DNA from: JAOADN01 sp046155885
GTDB taxonomy: Bacteria; Pseudomonadota; Alphaproteobacteria; Rhodobacterales; Rhodobacteraceae
Length of the DNA: 7,071 bases
NCBI GenBank assembly: GCA_046155885.1
Contig: JBJXFU010000045.1
Coordinates: 1 to 7,071, forward strand
Direction of reading: 5' to 3'
A program made the translations under genes and the position numbers. The notes beneath the pieces were generated by a model. It was not told the origin of the DNA and did no database searches. It saw only the letters and a program-made list of their open reading frames with translations. Positions 1-5,556 of this stretch are shown here, one piece after another (the first letter of the stretch is position 1; each line of letters opens with the position of its first letter).

Positions 1-202
1 CTATAGGGCCGCGACTCTTGTTTCCGAAGCGAGAACGCACCCATTCCTGCAACTGCAGGTTGTCTTGAAAAAACCTTAATGTTGACCCAATCCGCGCACA
101 TCTGTGCCTTTTTGCGGTCAATTCCGAGGTGGATGGTTAAGGGGAAGTAAAGATTGTGGCGGTTAACCCAGTGCTTGTTCAAACAAACTGAGGAACCACA
201 AA
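1..202. other. Non-coding upstream region rich in short palindromes
   Basis: I see no convincing gene in this stretch. It is less GC-rich than the rest of the window, as promoter regions in GC-rich genomes usually are. It contains several perfect or near-perfect dyad symmetries: CCTGCA-AC-TGCAGG at 46-59, TTGACC/GGTCAA arms at 82-87 and 116-121, the 14-bp dyad GCGCACATCTGTGC at 94-107 nested inside them, GGTTAACC at 161-168 and TTGTT-CA-AACAA at 175-186. Such density suggests regulator binding sites or structured RNA upstream of the hydroxyacid dehydrogenase. No well-placed -35/-10 pair could be identified. The gene to the left lies outside the window. Confidence 0.5.
82..121. promoter_or_regulatory. 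Nested inverted repeat, possible operator or weak terminator
   Basis: The outer arms TTGACC (82-87) and GGTCAA (116-121) are perfect reverse complements. Nested inside is GCACA-TC-TGTGC (96-107), followed by CTTTTT (108-113). The short hairpin plus T-run resembles a weak intrinsic terminator on the plus strand. The full dyad could equally be a regulator site. No bound protein can be named from the sequence. Confidence 0.3.
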
Positions 203-376
203 ATGACGTCTCTCCTGGAAAAAGCCCGCATCGGTCGCAACAACGCCCTCGCCAACCTTCCGAATGGCACCTCCCGGCATGGTGCCGGCGCGCGCCACCG
301 GTCATCGGACCGCCACGAAAAGGTCACCTTCATCTCCAGCCGGGCCCGGCTCGCGGCAGCCACAATCCTGGCGTAA
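203..376 (+). CDS. Possible small ORF, 57 aa, hypothetical
   Basis: An ATG at 203 is preceded by a good Shine-Dalgarno GAGGAA (190-195) at 7-nt spacing, and the frame runs to TAA at 374-376. The predicted 57-aa product starts MTSLLEKARIG and is basic and Arg-rich in its middle. It has no membrane segment or signal peptide and matches no family I recognise. It lies about 200 bp before the hydroxyacid dehydrogenase on the same strand and is followed closely by a GC-rich hairpin (396-420). It could be a small protein, a leader peptide, or a chance ORF in GC-rich DNA. The ribosome binding site is the main argument for it; the weakly coding-like composition after about residue 20 argues against it. 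Confidence 0.3.
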   Translation: MTSLLEKARIGRNNALANLPNGTSRHGAGARHRSSDRHEKVTFISSRARLAAATILA

Positions 377-395
377 TCCCCGTCCCGCGCATCGC

Positions 396-420
396 GGGGC
401 GGCCGTGCAGGGCACGCCCC
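396..420 (+). other. GC-rich hairpin after the small ORF
   Basis: The inner stem GTGC (405-408) / GCAC (412-415) has an AGG loop. The outer stem GGGGC (396-400) / GCCCC (416-420) is separated from it by a one-sided four-base bulge (401-404). The structure begins 20 nt after the stop of the possible 57-aa ORF. No T-run follows, so a rho-independent terminator call is weak. It may be a leader structure or a terminator without a U-tract. Confidence 0.35.
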
Positions 421-456
421 CGACCGCCGGTTTCCGCAGGCAGACACGAAACGAAG

Positions 457-478
457 GGCTGCGCACATTTGCGCGGCC
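457..478 (+). other. Leader hairpin upstream of the dehydrogenase gene
   Basis: GGCTGCGC (457-464) pairs with GCGCGGCC (471-478), giving an 8-bp stem with one G-T wobble and a 6-nt ACATTT loop. It lies about 95 nt before the chosen dehydrogenase start. Its core GCGCACATTTGCGC (461-474) nearly repeats the dyad at 94-107. It could act as an RNA structure or as a DNA operator. Confidence 0.35.
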
Positions 479-572
479 TTCGCGCTCCAAGGGTGCCCGG
501 ATGTCCCTTCTCGACAAATCGCTCCGCCTCGGCTTGGCTGCCCCCGGCAGCCTGACAAGGGAGCGCGTGATC

Positions 573-1529
573 ATGCCGGACGCCGCGACGAAGCCCGACC
601 TTCTGCTGGTCGGCCACTACCCGGATTGGGACCTCGACGCGTTCGGACAGGCCTATGTCGTCCATAGGCATCTGGCCACGCCGGACCAGCGCGTCGACCT
701 CGCCCTCGTCGGGCCGCGCATCCGGGCGATCGCGACCCGGGGCGATATCGGGGCGAAGGCCGACCTGATCGCCGCCTGCCCGAACCTCGAAATCGTCTCG
801 GTCTACGGCGTCGGCTACGATGGCGTCAACACCGCCGCCTGCCGGGAACGCGGCATCCGCGTCACTACCACTCCGGGGGTCCTGACAGAAGACGTGGCGG
901 AACTGGCGCTCGGCCTCCTCCTAGTCCTTTCCCGCCGGATGTCCGAGGCGGAGCGTTACGCCCGGGACGGCCGCTGGGTATCCGACGGCCACTTCCCCCT
1001 CACCCGCCGCGTGACGGGGATGCGCGCGGGTATCCTTGGCCTGGGACAGATCGGACGAAGCCTCGCGCGGCGTCTGGAAGCCTTCGGCATGATCATCGCC
1101 TATTCTTCACGCGCGCCTAAGACGGATGTCTCCTGGGAGTTCTGTCCCACCCCCGAAGAACTCGCCACCCGCTCCGATGCGCTGTTCGTCACACTCTCGG
1201 CCAACGCCGACACGCGCAGCATCGTCGGACGCTCCGTCCTTGATGCGCTGGGGCCCGGCGGGCTTCTGGTCAACGTCAGCCGGGGCAGCAACATCGACGA
1301 AGAGGCCCTGATCGCCGCCCTTGCCGAAAGGCGGATCGGCGGTGCGGCGCTGGATGTGTTCCCCAACGAACCGCACATCGACCCCCGGTTCTTCTCGCTC
1401 CCGAATGTCGTGCTGCAACCCCACATGGGCTCGGCCACGGTCGAGGCGCGCAAGTCGATGGGTCGGGTCATGCGCGAGAACCTCGCGGCACATTTCGAGG
1501 GCCGTCCTTTGCCGAATCCCGTCCTCTGA
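573..1529 (+). CDS. D-2-hydroxyacid dehydrogenase, glyoxylate/hydroxypyruvate reductase type
   Basis: This 318-aa cytoplasmic oxidoreductase of the D-isomer-specific 2-hydroxyacid dehydrogenase family probably reduces glyoxylate or hydroxypyruvate (or a related 2-keto acid) with NAD(P)H. The Rossmann motif GLGQIG is at residues 156-161. The family's catalytic triad is intact: Arg237 in NVSRGS, Glu266 in FPNEP and His284 in QPHMGS. After the Rossmann second strand the chain reads AYSSR (176-180) with no acidic residue, which in this family favours NADPH over NADH (inference). The start at 573 is chosen because AAGGGAG (557-563) lies 9 nt upstream and the protein then begins MPDAATKPDLLLVG, as family members do. 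An in-frame ATG at 501 has a weaker ribosome site and would add 24 atypical residues. The length is normal for the family. The gene stands alone, with no same-strand gene within 280 bp downstream. The exact substrate is not settled. Confidence 0.9.
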   Translation: MPDAATKPDLLLVGHYPDWDLDAFGQAYVVHRHLATPDQRVDLALVGPRIRAIATRGDIGAKADLIAACPNLEIVSVYGVGYDGVNTAACRERGIRVTTTPGVLTEDVAELALGLLLVLSRRMSEAERYARDGRWVSDGHFPLTRRVTGMRAGILGLGQIGRSLARRLEAFGMIIAYSSRAPKTDVSWEFCPTPEELATRSDALFVTLSANADTRSIVGRSVLDALGPGGLLVNVSRGSNIDEEALIAALAERRIGGAALDVFPNEPHIDPRFFSLPNVVLQPHMGSATVEARKSMGRVMRENLAAHFEGRPLPNPVL

Positions 1530-1583
1530 TTCGGCCACCCATGCCGACTTTGTTTCTCCCTGACCTTCCCTAGCGGCAACCGG

Positions 1584-1617
1584 TCGGGCGGCAAGCATGG
1601 CTTGCACGGCGGCCCGA
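1584..1617. terminator. Two-stage hairpin after the dehydrogenase gene, possible terminator
   Basis: The inner stem GCAAGC (1591-1596) / GCTTGC (1600-1605) has an ATG loop. The outer arms TCGGGC (1584-1589) / GCCCGA (1612-1617) are joined by an asymmetric internal loop. It begins about 55 bp after the dehydrogenase stop, where a terminator is expected. No T-run follows, so this is only a candidate. Confidence 0.35.
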
Positions 1618-1692
1618 GTTGACTGAATCCGGGCATTTGCCGCCGTTTCCCGCTGAGAGACGGTCTAAATCCATGACAATCAAGTCTCTTTC

Positions 1693-1721
1693 TTGCGAAG
1701 CGTGAAATTCAGGCAGATATT
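1693..1721 (+). promoter_or_regulatory. Weak sigma-70-like promoter candidate for fecR-cyclase genes
   Basis: TTGCGA (1693-1698) and GATATT (1716-1721) are separated by 17 bp. Each matches four of six consensus bases. The surrounding segment 1664-1740 is locally AT-richer than its flanks. Transcription would begin around 1728, giving a leader of about 80 nt before the FecR-domain gene. The match is weak and other start sites are possible. Confidence 0.25.
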
Positions 1722-1809
1722 GCGCCGTGTTTGGGATGAATTGCTTCGACGCTGCCCGGAGCCGCCAATCCGAAGGCGCAAGGTCAGTTCGGCGAAGGGC
1801 GGGGGAACG

Positions 1810-2568
1810 ATGCGACTGTTTCGCCTTCTCGGGGCTATCTCGTTGTTGTTGCTGCCAGTCTCCGCTCCGGCAAAAGAGGTCGGCGGGGTCGTGGCGCTTC
1901 AGCGCGGCGCTTGGATCACTGGCGCCGAGGGCAGAAGCCGCCTTGCCCCCGACATGCGGATATCGATGAAGGACGTGATCGAAACCGACGGTGCGGGCAG
2001 CGCGCAACTCCTTTTCGACGACGGCACCAAGATCGCCATCGGACCGCGATCCAAACTGGTCATCGACGAAGTCCTGATGCGCTCCAGCACCCGCGCCAGT
2101 CGCTTTGCGGTCAGCGCTGTCAGCGGCAGCATGCGCTTCATCACCGGCAAAAGCCCGAAATCCGCCTATTCGATCAGCACGCCCACCGCGACGATGGGCA
2201 TCCGCGGCACCGCCTTCGACGTCGCGCTCCGCCGCAACCGCCGCACCGACCTCGTGCTCTTCAGTGGTGCGGTGGATTTCTGCTCGAACGAAGGCTGCGT
2301 CCGGGTCACCAATGCCTGCCAGACGGTAACCGCGACCTCGTTCGGCAAGATCACGCAGACTGAGGGCGACTTCCAGAAGGGCCGTCTCCTGGCCGGGCGC
2401 TTCCCCCTGATCGTCAAGCAGGGAAAGCTGCAGGTTGCCTTTCACCAGCCGCTGGAACGCTGCGGTGACGGGGTCGGCCGGGTTCTGGACCGCGCCAGCC
2501 AGTCCGCCCCGGCCGATCGGAACGACAGGCCCGTCGCCGCACCCACGCCTCCGTCGCCTCCGATCTGA
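1810..2568 (+). CDS. Exported FecR-domain protein
   Basis: This 252-aa protein is predicted to be periplasmic. A Sec signal peptide spans residues 1-21 (MRLFR, a hydrophobic run AISLLLLPVS, then APA before Lys22). The FecR domain covers about 25-160. It includes GAGSAQLLFDDGTKIAIGP (61-79) and the family hallmark ISTPTATMGIRGTAFDV (122-138). The C-terminal part has four cysteines (158, 163, 170, 218), which may form disulfides in the periplasm, and ends in a Pro-rich tail. It lacks the N-terminal cytoplasmic and transmembrane parts of the classic iron-dicitrate anti-sigma FecR, and no ECF sigma factor or TonB receptor is nearby, so an iron-signalling role is not supported. The start at 1810 places the signal peptide at the N-terminus behind a purine-rich ribosome site (GGGGGA at 1801-1806, with AAGGGCGG further upstream). 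It lies 39 bp before a CHASE2-cyclase on the same strand, so a role as that sensor's periplasmic partner is likely but inferred. Confidence 0.85.
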   Translation: MRLFRLLGAISLLLLPVSAPAKEVGGVVALQRGAWITGAEGRSRLAPDMRISMKDVIETDGAGSAQLLFDDGTKIAIGPRSKLVIDEVLMRSSTRASRFAVSAVSGSMRFITGKSPKSAYSISTPTATMGIRGTAFDVALRRNRRTDLVLFSGAVDFCSNEGCVRVTNACQTVTATSFGKITQTEGDFQKGRLLAGRFPLIVKQGKLQVAFHQPLERCGDGVGRVLDRASQSAPADRNDRPVAAPTPPSPPI

Positions 2569-2607
2569 TGGAGGCACCCCAAACCACGCCCCGGCGCGCC
2601 TGACCCG

Positions 2608-4830
2608 ATGCGGCGAGTCGTCTTCTTCCTCATCGGCATGGCGATGGTCGCCGCCCTCGGCTTTGCGCGACTTCTTGACCCGGCGCCGGTCCAGGGGTTG
2701 CGCGAAATCTACTTCGACTACCTTCAGCGCATCGCGCCCCGGCAGGATGCGGACCTGCCGGTCAAGGTTGTCGACATCGACGAAGAGTCGCTGGAGCGCC
2801 TCGGCCAGTGGCCCTGGCCGCGCACCATGATGGCCGACCTGATCGACAGGCTCGCCGGCTATGGGGTGGCCGTCATCGCCTTCGACGTGCTTTTCCCTGA
2901 ACCCGACCGCATGTCGCCGTCCCGCTTGCTGATCGACCCCCGCTACCGCGCGATAACCGACCCCTCGGTCTCGGGCGCGCTCGCAGGGATGAACAATGAT
3001 CTCATTTTCGCCGACGCGATGCGGACCTTTCCGGTCGTGCTCGGTCGCGCCGAAACGGTAGGCGCCTCGGCATCCGTGAGCTACAGCAAAGCTGGGATCG
3101 CCGAGCTTGGCGAAAGCCCAACCTCGGGCCTGCCGGTGTTCCGGGGCCTTACCCGGATCGTCCCGGTCCTTGAAACCGCCGCCGCCGGTGAAGGCTCGGT
3201 CTCGGTCAGCCCAGAAGAAGCGTCCAACATCGTCCGCGTCGTGCCGCTGATGTGGAAAGGCGAAGGCGGCGTCCTGCCCGCGCTTTCGATCGAGGCGCTG
3301 CGCGTCGCCATGGGCGAAACCACCTACCGCGTCACCGGCGTGACCGGCGTTTCCGGCGTCGTCCAGTCCGTCGGAATCGGAGAATTCGAGGTTCCTACCA
3401 ACAGCCGCGGCGAGATCTGGGTCCGCTACCGGCCTGACGATCCTTCGCTCTATGTCTCTGCCGCCGACGTGCTCGACAAGGCCGACGACCCCGGTCTCAG
3501 GGCGCAACTCGAAGGCCATATCGTCCTTGTCGGCACCTCGGCGGTTGGGCTGCTCGACATCCGCAGCACGCCGCTCGGCCAAAACGTGCCGGGCGTGTCG
3601 ATCCATGCCCAGATCATCGAGCAGATACTCGCCGGCACCTACCTGACCCGCAGCGACCTGACCGAGGCGCTCGAGCTTGCTGCCTTCCTCTGCCTCTGTG
3701 CGCTTGTTACCGCACTGATGTCGCTCGCCGGCCCACTTTCCTCGATGGTGGCGGGCGGCGTGGCCTCGTCCCTGACACTCGGGTTCAGCTACTACCTATT
3801 CGCTTACAAGGGCATTCTCTTCGACGCGACCTTTCCGCTCGCCGGGGGGCTCGCCGTTTATACCGTCCTCGCGGGCTACCAGTTCGTGATCGCCGACCGC
3901 GAAAAGCGCCTGATCCGCCGATCTTTCTCGCACTACGTCGCGCCCGAGGTGCTGGGCGAGATCGAACGCAGCGGCCACAAGCTGGACCTGGGCGGCGAAA
4001 TCCGCACCGTCACCGTGCTCTTCTGCGACATCGTCGGGTTCACGCCGCTCAGCGAAAGCATGGCGGCCAAGCAGCTTGTGTCCGTCCTGAACGGCTTGTT
4101 CACCCGACTGACCGACGAAATCCTGACCGAGAAGGGCACCATCGACAAGTTCATCGGCGATGCCATCATGGCCTTCTGGAACGCGCCCATCGACAACCCC
4201 CATCACCGGGCGGCCGGCTGCCGCGCAGCGCTGGGGATCAGGAAATCGCTCCTTGCTTTCAACGAAGAGCGCGAACGCGCCGGCAATGCGCCGATCCGCC
4301 TAGCCGTCGGCCTCGCTTCGGGTCAGGCCTGCGTCGGCAACATCGGCTCACGCCAGCGGTACAACTATTCCGCCCTTGGCGAGACCGTAAACGTCGCCTC
4401 GCGGATCGAAACGAGCTGCCGCTATGTCGCCTATGACGTCGTCGTTCCGACAGAACTCGCCGAGGCATCGGGCGGGCTTGCCTGGCTTCCGGCGGGCCGC
4501 GTTGGCCTGAAGGGCGTCTCGGGCCGTATTCCGGTCGCTGTGCTGGCCGGCGATGTGGCGATGGCCGCGTCGCCGGCTTTCCGAAGACTGTCGGAAGCGC
4601 ATGGGCGGCTGATCGCTTCGTTGTCGCAGGGCACAAAGTCCGAAGACCTCGCGGCCGAATGCCGGTCGCTCGCCGCCGCAGTCGAACCGGGCCTTGCCTC
4701 GTTCTACAATCGCATCGGAACGCGTGCCGCCGACTTCGCCCCGGCGCCCGCTCCTGCGAACCTCTCCACTAACGCGCCTGCCGCCGGCCCGGTTCAGGCC
4801 ACCGCCCACCAAGCGGCCATCGCCAGATAG
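2608..4830 (+). CDS. CHASE2-domain membrane adenylate cyclase (class III)
   Basis: This 740-aa inner-membrane sensor enzyme is expected to make cAMP from ATP. An N-terminal transmembrane helix (about 4-20) is followed by a periplasmic CHASE2 domain (about 26-345). Three helices (about 354-374, 377-399, 404-428) lead to a cytoplasmic cyclase domain (about 465-645) and an Ala/Pro-rich tail (710-740). Active-site residues are present: metal ligands Asp474 (FCDIVGFT) and Asp518 (KFIGDAIM), the adenine-selecting Lys514, and transition-state residues Asn595 and Arg599 in GETVNVASR. The second purine-selecting position, usually Asp in adenylate cyclases, is Glu592. Guanylate cyclases use Glu and Cys at the two positions, so ATP is the likelier substrate. 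The start at 2608 has no near Shine-Dalgarno; the only strong one, GGAGG at 2570-2574, is 33 nt away. There is no in-frame ATG or GTG between 2608 and the upstream stop at 2566-2568. Translation may be coupled to the FecR gene. The 3' end overlaps the convergent DUF3307 gene by 37 bp. Confidence 0.92.
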   Translation: MRRVVFFLIGMAMVAALGFARLLDPAPVQGLREIYFDYLQRIAPRQDADLPVKVVDIDEESLERLGQWPWPRTMMADLIDRLAGYGVAVIAFDVLFPEPDRMSPSRLLIDPRYRAITDPSVSGALAGMNNDLIFADAMRTFPVVLGRAETVGASASVSYSKAGIAELGESPTSGLPVFRGLTRIVPVLETAAAGEGSVSVSPEEASNIVRVVPLMWKGEGGVLPALSIEALRVAMGETTYRVTGVTGVSGVVQSVGIGEFEVPTNSRGEIWVRYRPDDPSLYVSAADVLDKADDPGLRAQLEGHIVLVGTSAVGLLDIRSTPLGQNVPGVSIHAQIIEQILAGTYLTRSDLTEALELAAFLCLCALVTALMSLAGPLSSMVAGGVASSLTLGFSYYLFAYKGILFDATFPLAGGLAVYTVLAGYQFVIADREKRLIRRSFSHYVAPEVLGEIERSGHKLDLGGEIRTVTVLFCDIVGFTPLSESMAAKQLVSVLNGLFTRLTDEILTEKGTIDKFIGDAIMAFWNAPIDNPHHRAAGCRAALGIRKSLLAFNEERERAGNAPIRLAVGLASGQACVGNIGSRQRYNYSALGETVNVASRIETSCRYVAYDVVVPTELAEASGGLAWLPAGRVGLKGVSGRIPVAVLAGDVAMAASPAFRRLSEAHGRLIASLSQGTKSEDLAAECRSLAAAVEPGLASFYNRIGTRAADFAPAPAPANLSTNAPAAGPVQATAHQAAIAR
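3331..3357 (+). repeat. Three 9-bp tandem repeats inside the CHASE2 coding region
   Basis: GTCACCGGC, GTGACCGGC and GTTTCCGGC follow one another and encode VTG-VTG-VSG at residues 242-250 of the cyclase. The repeat keeps the frame. It lies in a probable loop of the periplasmic domain and may be a small site of length variation. Confidence 0.7.
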
Positions 4831-5177
4831 CTCAGTTGGTGCAGCGCCTGGTCGGCGCCGAAGGCGTACCAGTACAGCGCATCCTTCGGCGTTACGCCGC
4901 TTCGCTTTACCCAGCGGGCCTTCGCGAAATCGACGTGGTAATGGAACAGCCCCTCGGCAATAAGAAGGGCGGCGGTCAACGGCAAGGGCGTTCGCAGGAT
5001 CGTAAGCGCCAGCGCCGTGCCGATCAGATGGACGCCGACATGCGCCAATCCGCCTGGGTGGCCGTACCGCATCCGGTTGGCGAGCATGTAGGGGGTCAGA
5101 AGGCAGAAATCAGCGACCGCGTGCTTGATCTGCAGAAGCACGAGCAGCCAGAGGATGCTTTCCGTTTCAGCCGTCAT
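4794..5177 (-). CDS. DUF3307 integral membrane protein
   Basis: This 127-aa inner-membrane protein belongs to an uncharacterised family that I recognise as DUF3307; its biochemical role is unknown. It has about four hydrophobic segments (roughly 7-25, 46-62, 66-79, 112-127). Polar motifs sit at their edges: KHAVADF (18-24), HVGVH (46-50), HYHVDFAK (79-86) and DQALH (109-113). These His and Asp residues could bind metal or be catalytic, which is inference. The start at 5177 gives MTAETESILWLL, directly before the first helix, as family members begin. An upstream in-frame ATG at 5297 would add 40 Arg-rich residues and is less likely. No strong Shine-Dalgarno is seen at either start. The 3' end overlaps the cyclase gene tail-to-tail by 37 bp. 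It is separated from the upstream minus-strand enzyme gene by about 390 bp, so it probably has its own promoter. Confidence 0.82.
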   Translation of the reverse strand: MTAETESILWLLVLLQIKHAVADFCLLTPYMLANRMRYGHPGGLAHVGVHLIGTALALTILRTPLPLTAALLIAEGLFHYHVDFAKARWVKRSGVTPKDALYWYAFGADQALHQLSYLAMAAWWAVA

Positions 5178-5350
5178 CGCCGATTCGCGCGGGGTCCCGA
5201 CGGGCGAAGCGAAGCGCCGCGCCCGCCTCAAGAGATATCGCAGTTCGCAGGCCTTGTCCGGCCCGATGTGGCGTCTGCCGCCTGCACACTGCGTCATCGG
5301 CGGATCACCGTTTCACGCGCCGCCGAGGCTTTGCGCCGTGCGAACGCGAA

Positions 5351-5437
5351 GATGCGGAGTCGACGCCGCATCCGGATGCCGCTCCGAGGCAGCGTCCGGA
5401 CGGCAATTCGAAGGCCCGCCGTCCCGGCGTTTCCGCC
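5351..5437 (-). ncRNA. Four tandem hairpins, candidate structured RNA or leader
   Basis: Read on the minus strand, four stems follow with almost no spacer. GGCG-GAAA-CGCC (5437-5426) carries a GNRA-type tetraloop. GGACGGC/GCCGTCC (arms 5418-5424 and 5398-5404) encloses a 13-nt loop with TTCGAA. TCCGGACGC/GCATCCGGA (arms 5392-5400 and 5371-5379) contains one mismatch in DNA: G-T wobble if the plus strand is transcribed, A-C if the minus strand is. GATGCGG/CCGCATC (arms 5351-5357 and 5366-5372) is part of a 22-bp near-palindrome centred on GTCGAC. Some adjacent arms share bases, so not all may form at once. It lies about 175 nt upstream of the DUF3307 start and could be its 5' leader, a small RNA, or a set of DNA sites. 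Strand and transcription are inferred. Confidence 0.3.
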
Positions 5438-5509
5438 CCAAGGTGCAGTGGGAGGGCGTTCCGTGTTCGGGGCGGGACGAGACGTTTGCTAACGGCGCGT
5501 TTACCCAAA

Positions 5510-5527
5510 GCCATACGATCATATGGC
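5510..5527. promoter_or_regulatory. 18-bp near-palindrome, candidate operator
   Basis: GCCATACGATCATATGGC is symmetric around GATC in 16 of 18 positions, with perfect six-base arms GCCATA and TATGGC. This size and symmetry are typical of dimeric helix-turn-helix repressor sites. On the minus strand it contains TATGAT (5523-5518), a good -10 match, so it may overlap a promoter reading toward DUF3307. No regulator gene is visible in the window. Confidence 0.45.
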
Positions 5528-5556
5528 AGGTTGCTGGCAGGTTTCTGGCAGGTCGG
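5524..5556 (-). repeat. Three 11-bp direct repeats
   Basis: TGGCAGGTTGC (5524-5534), TGGCAGGTTTC (5535-5545) and TGGCAGGTCGG (5546-5556) share TGGCAGGT at exactly 11-bp spacing, about one helical turn. On the minus strand the unit reads ACCTGCCA and the array lies just upstream of TATGAT (5523-5518), where an activator would sit. It abuts the near-palindrome at 5510-5527. Confidence 0.75.

Noticed and set aside
137..151. CtrA-like site TTAA-N7-TAAA
   Set aside because: The second half differs from TTAA and no promoter is placed around it; a single near-match in an AT-richer stretch is expected by chance.
264..572. N-terminal extension of the hydroxyacid dehydrogenase from upstream in-frame starts at 264 or 501
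   Set aside because: The extension is Arg/Pro-rich and unlike the family N-terminus, whereas the start at 573 has a well-spaced AAGGGAG and a typical first strand.
1693..1809. Longer FecR-domain protein starting at TTG 1693
   Set aside because: It would bury the signal peptide 39 residues inside the protein; the ATG at 1810 puts it at the N-terminus with a purine-rich ribosome site.
1570..3606. A 678-codon open frame on the minus strand opposite the FecR and cyclase genes
   Set aside because: The plus-strand proteins have full domain and active-site motifs. The antisense product is a low-complexity Arg/Asp/Gly-rich chain with no recognisable domain, as expected for the mirror of a GC-rich gene.
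4826..4847. tRNA-like D-arm: TAGCTCAGTTGGTGCAGCGC resembles the tRNA A-box
   Set aside because: No matching acceptor stem, anticodon arm or T-arm (GGTTCGANTCC) follows within 60 bases. The segment is the antisense of DUF3307 codons for QALHQLSYLA.
4836..5492. A 218-codon plus-strand open frame across the DUF3307 gene and intergenic region
   Set aside because: It is the reverse frame of the DUF3307 gene, whose family motifs and membrane helices are clear. The plus-strand product shows no domain and no good ribosome site.
5305..5514. A 69-codon minus-strand frame starting MALGKRAVSK in the intergenic region
   Set aside because: There is no clear ribosome site, the product is Arg-rich with no recognisable family, and the frame runs through the hairpin cluster, which looks non-coding.
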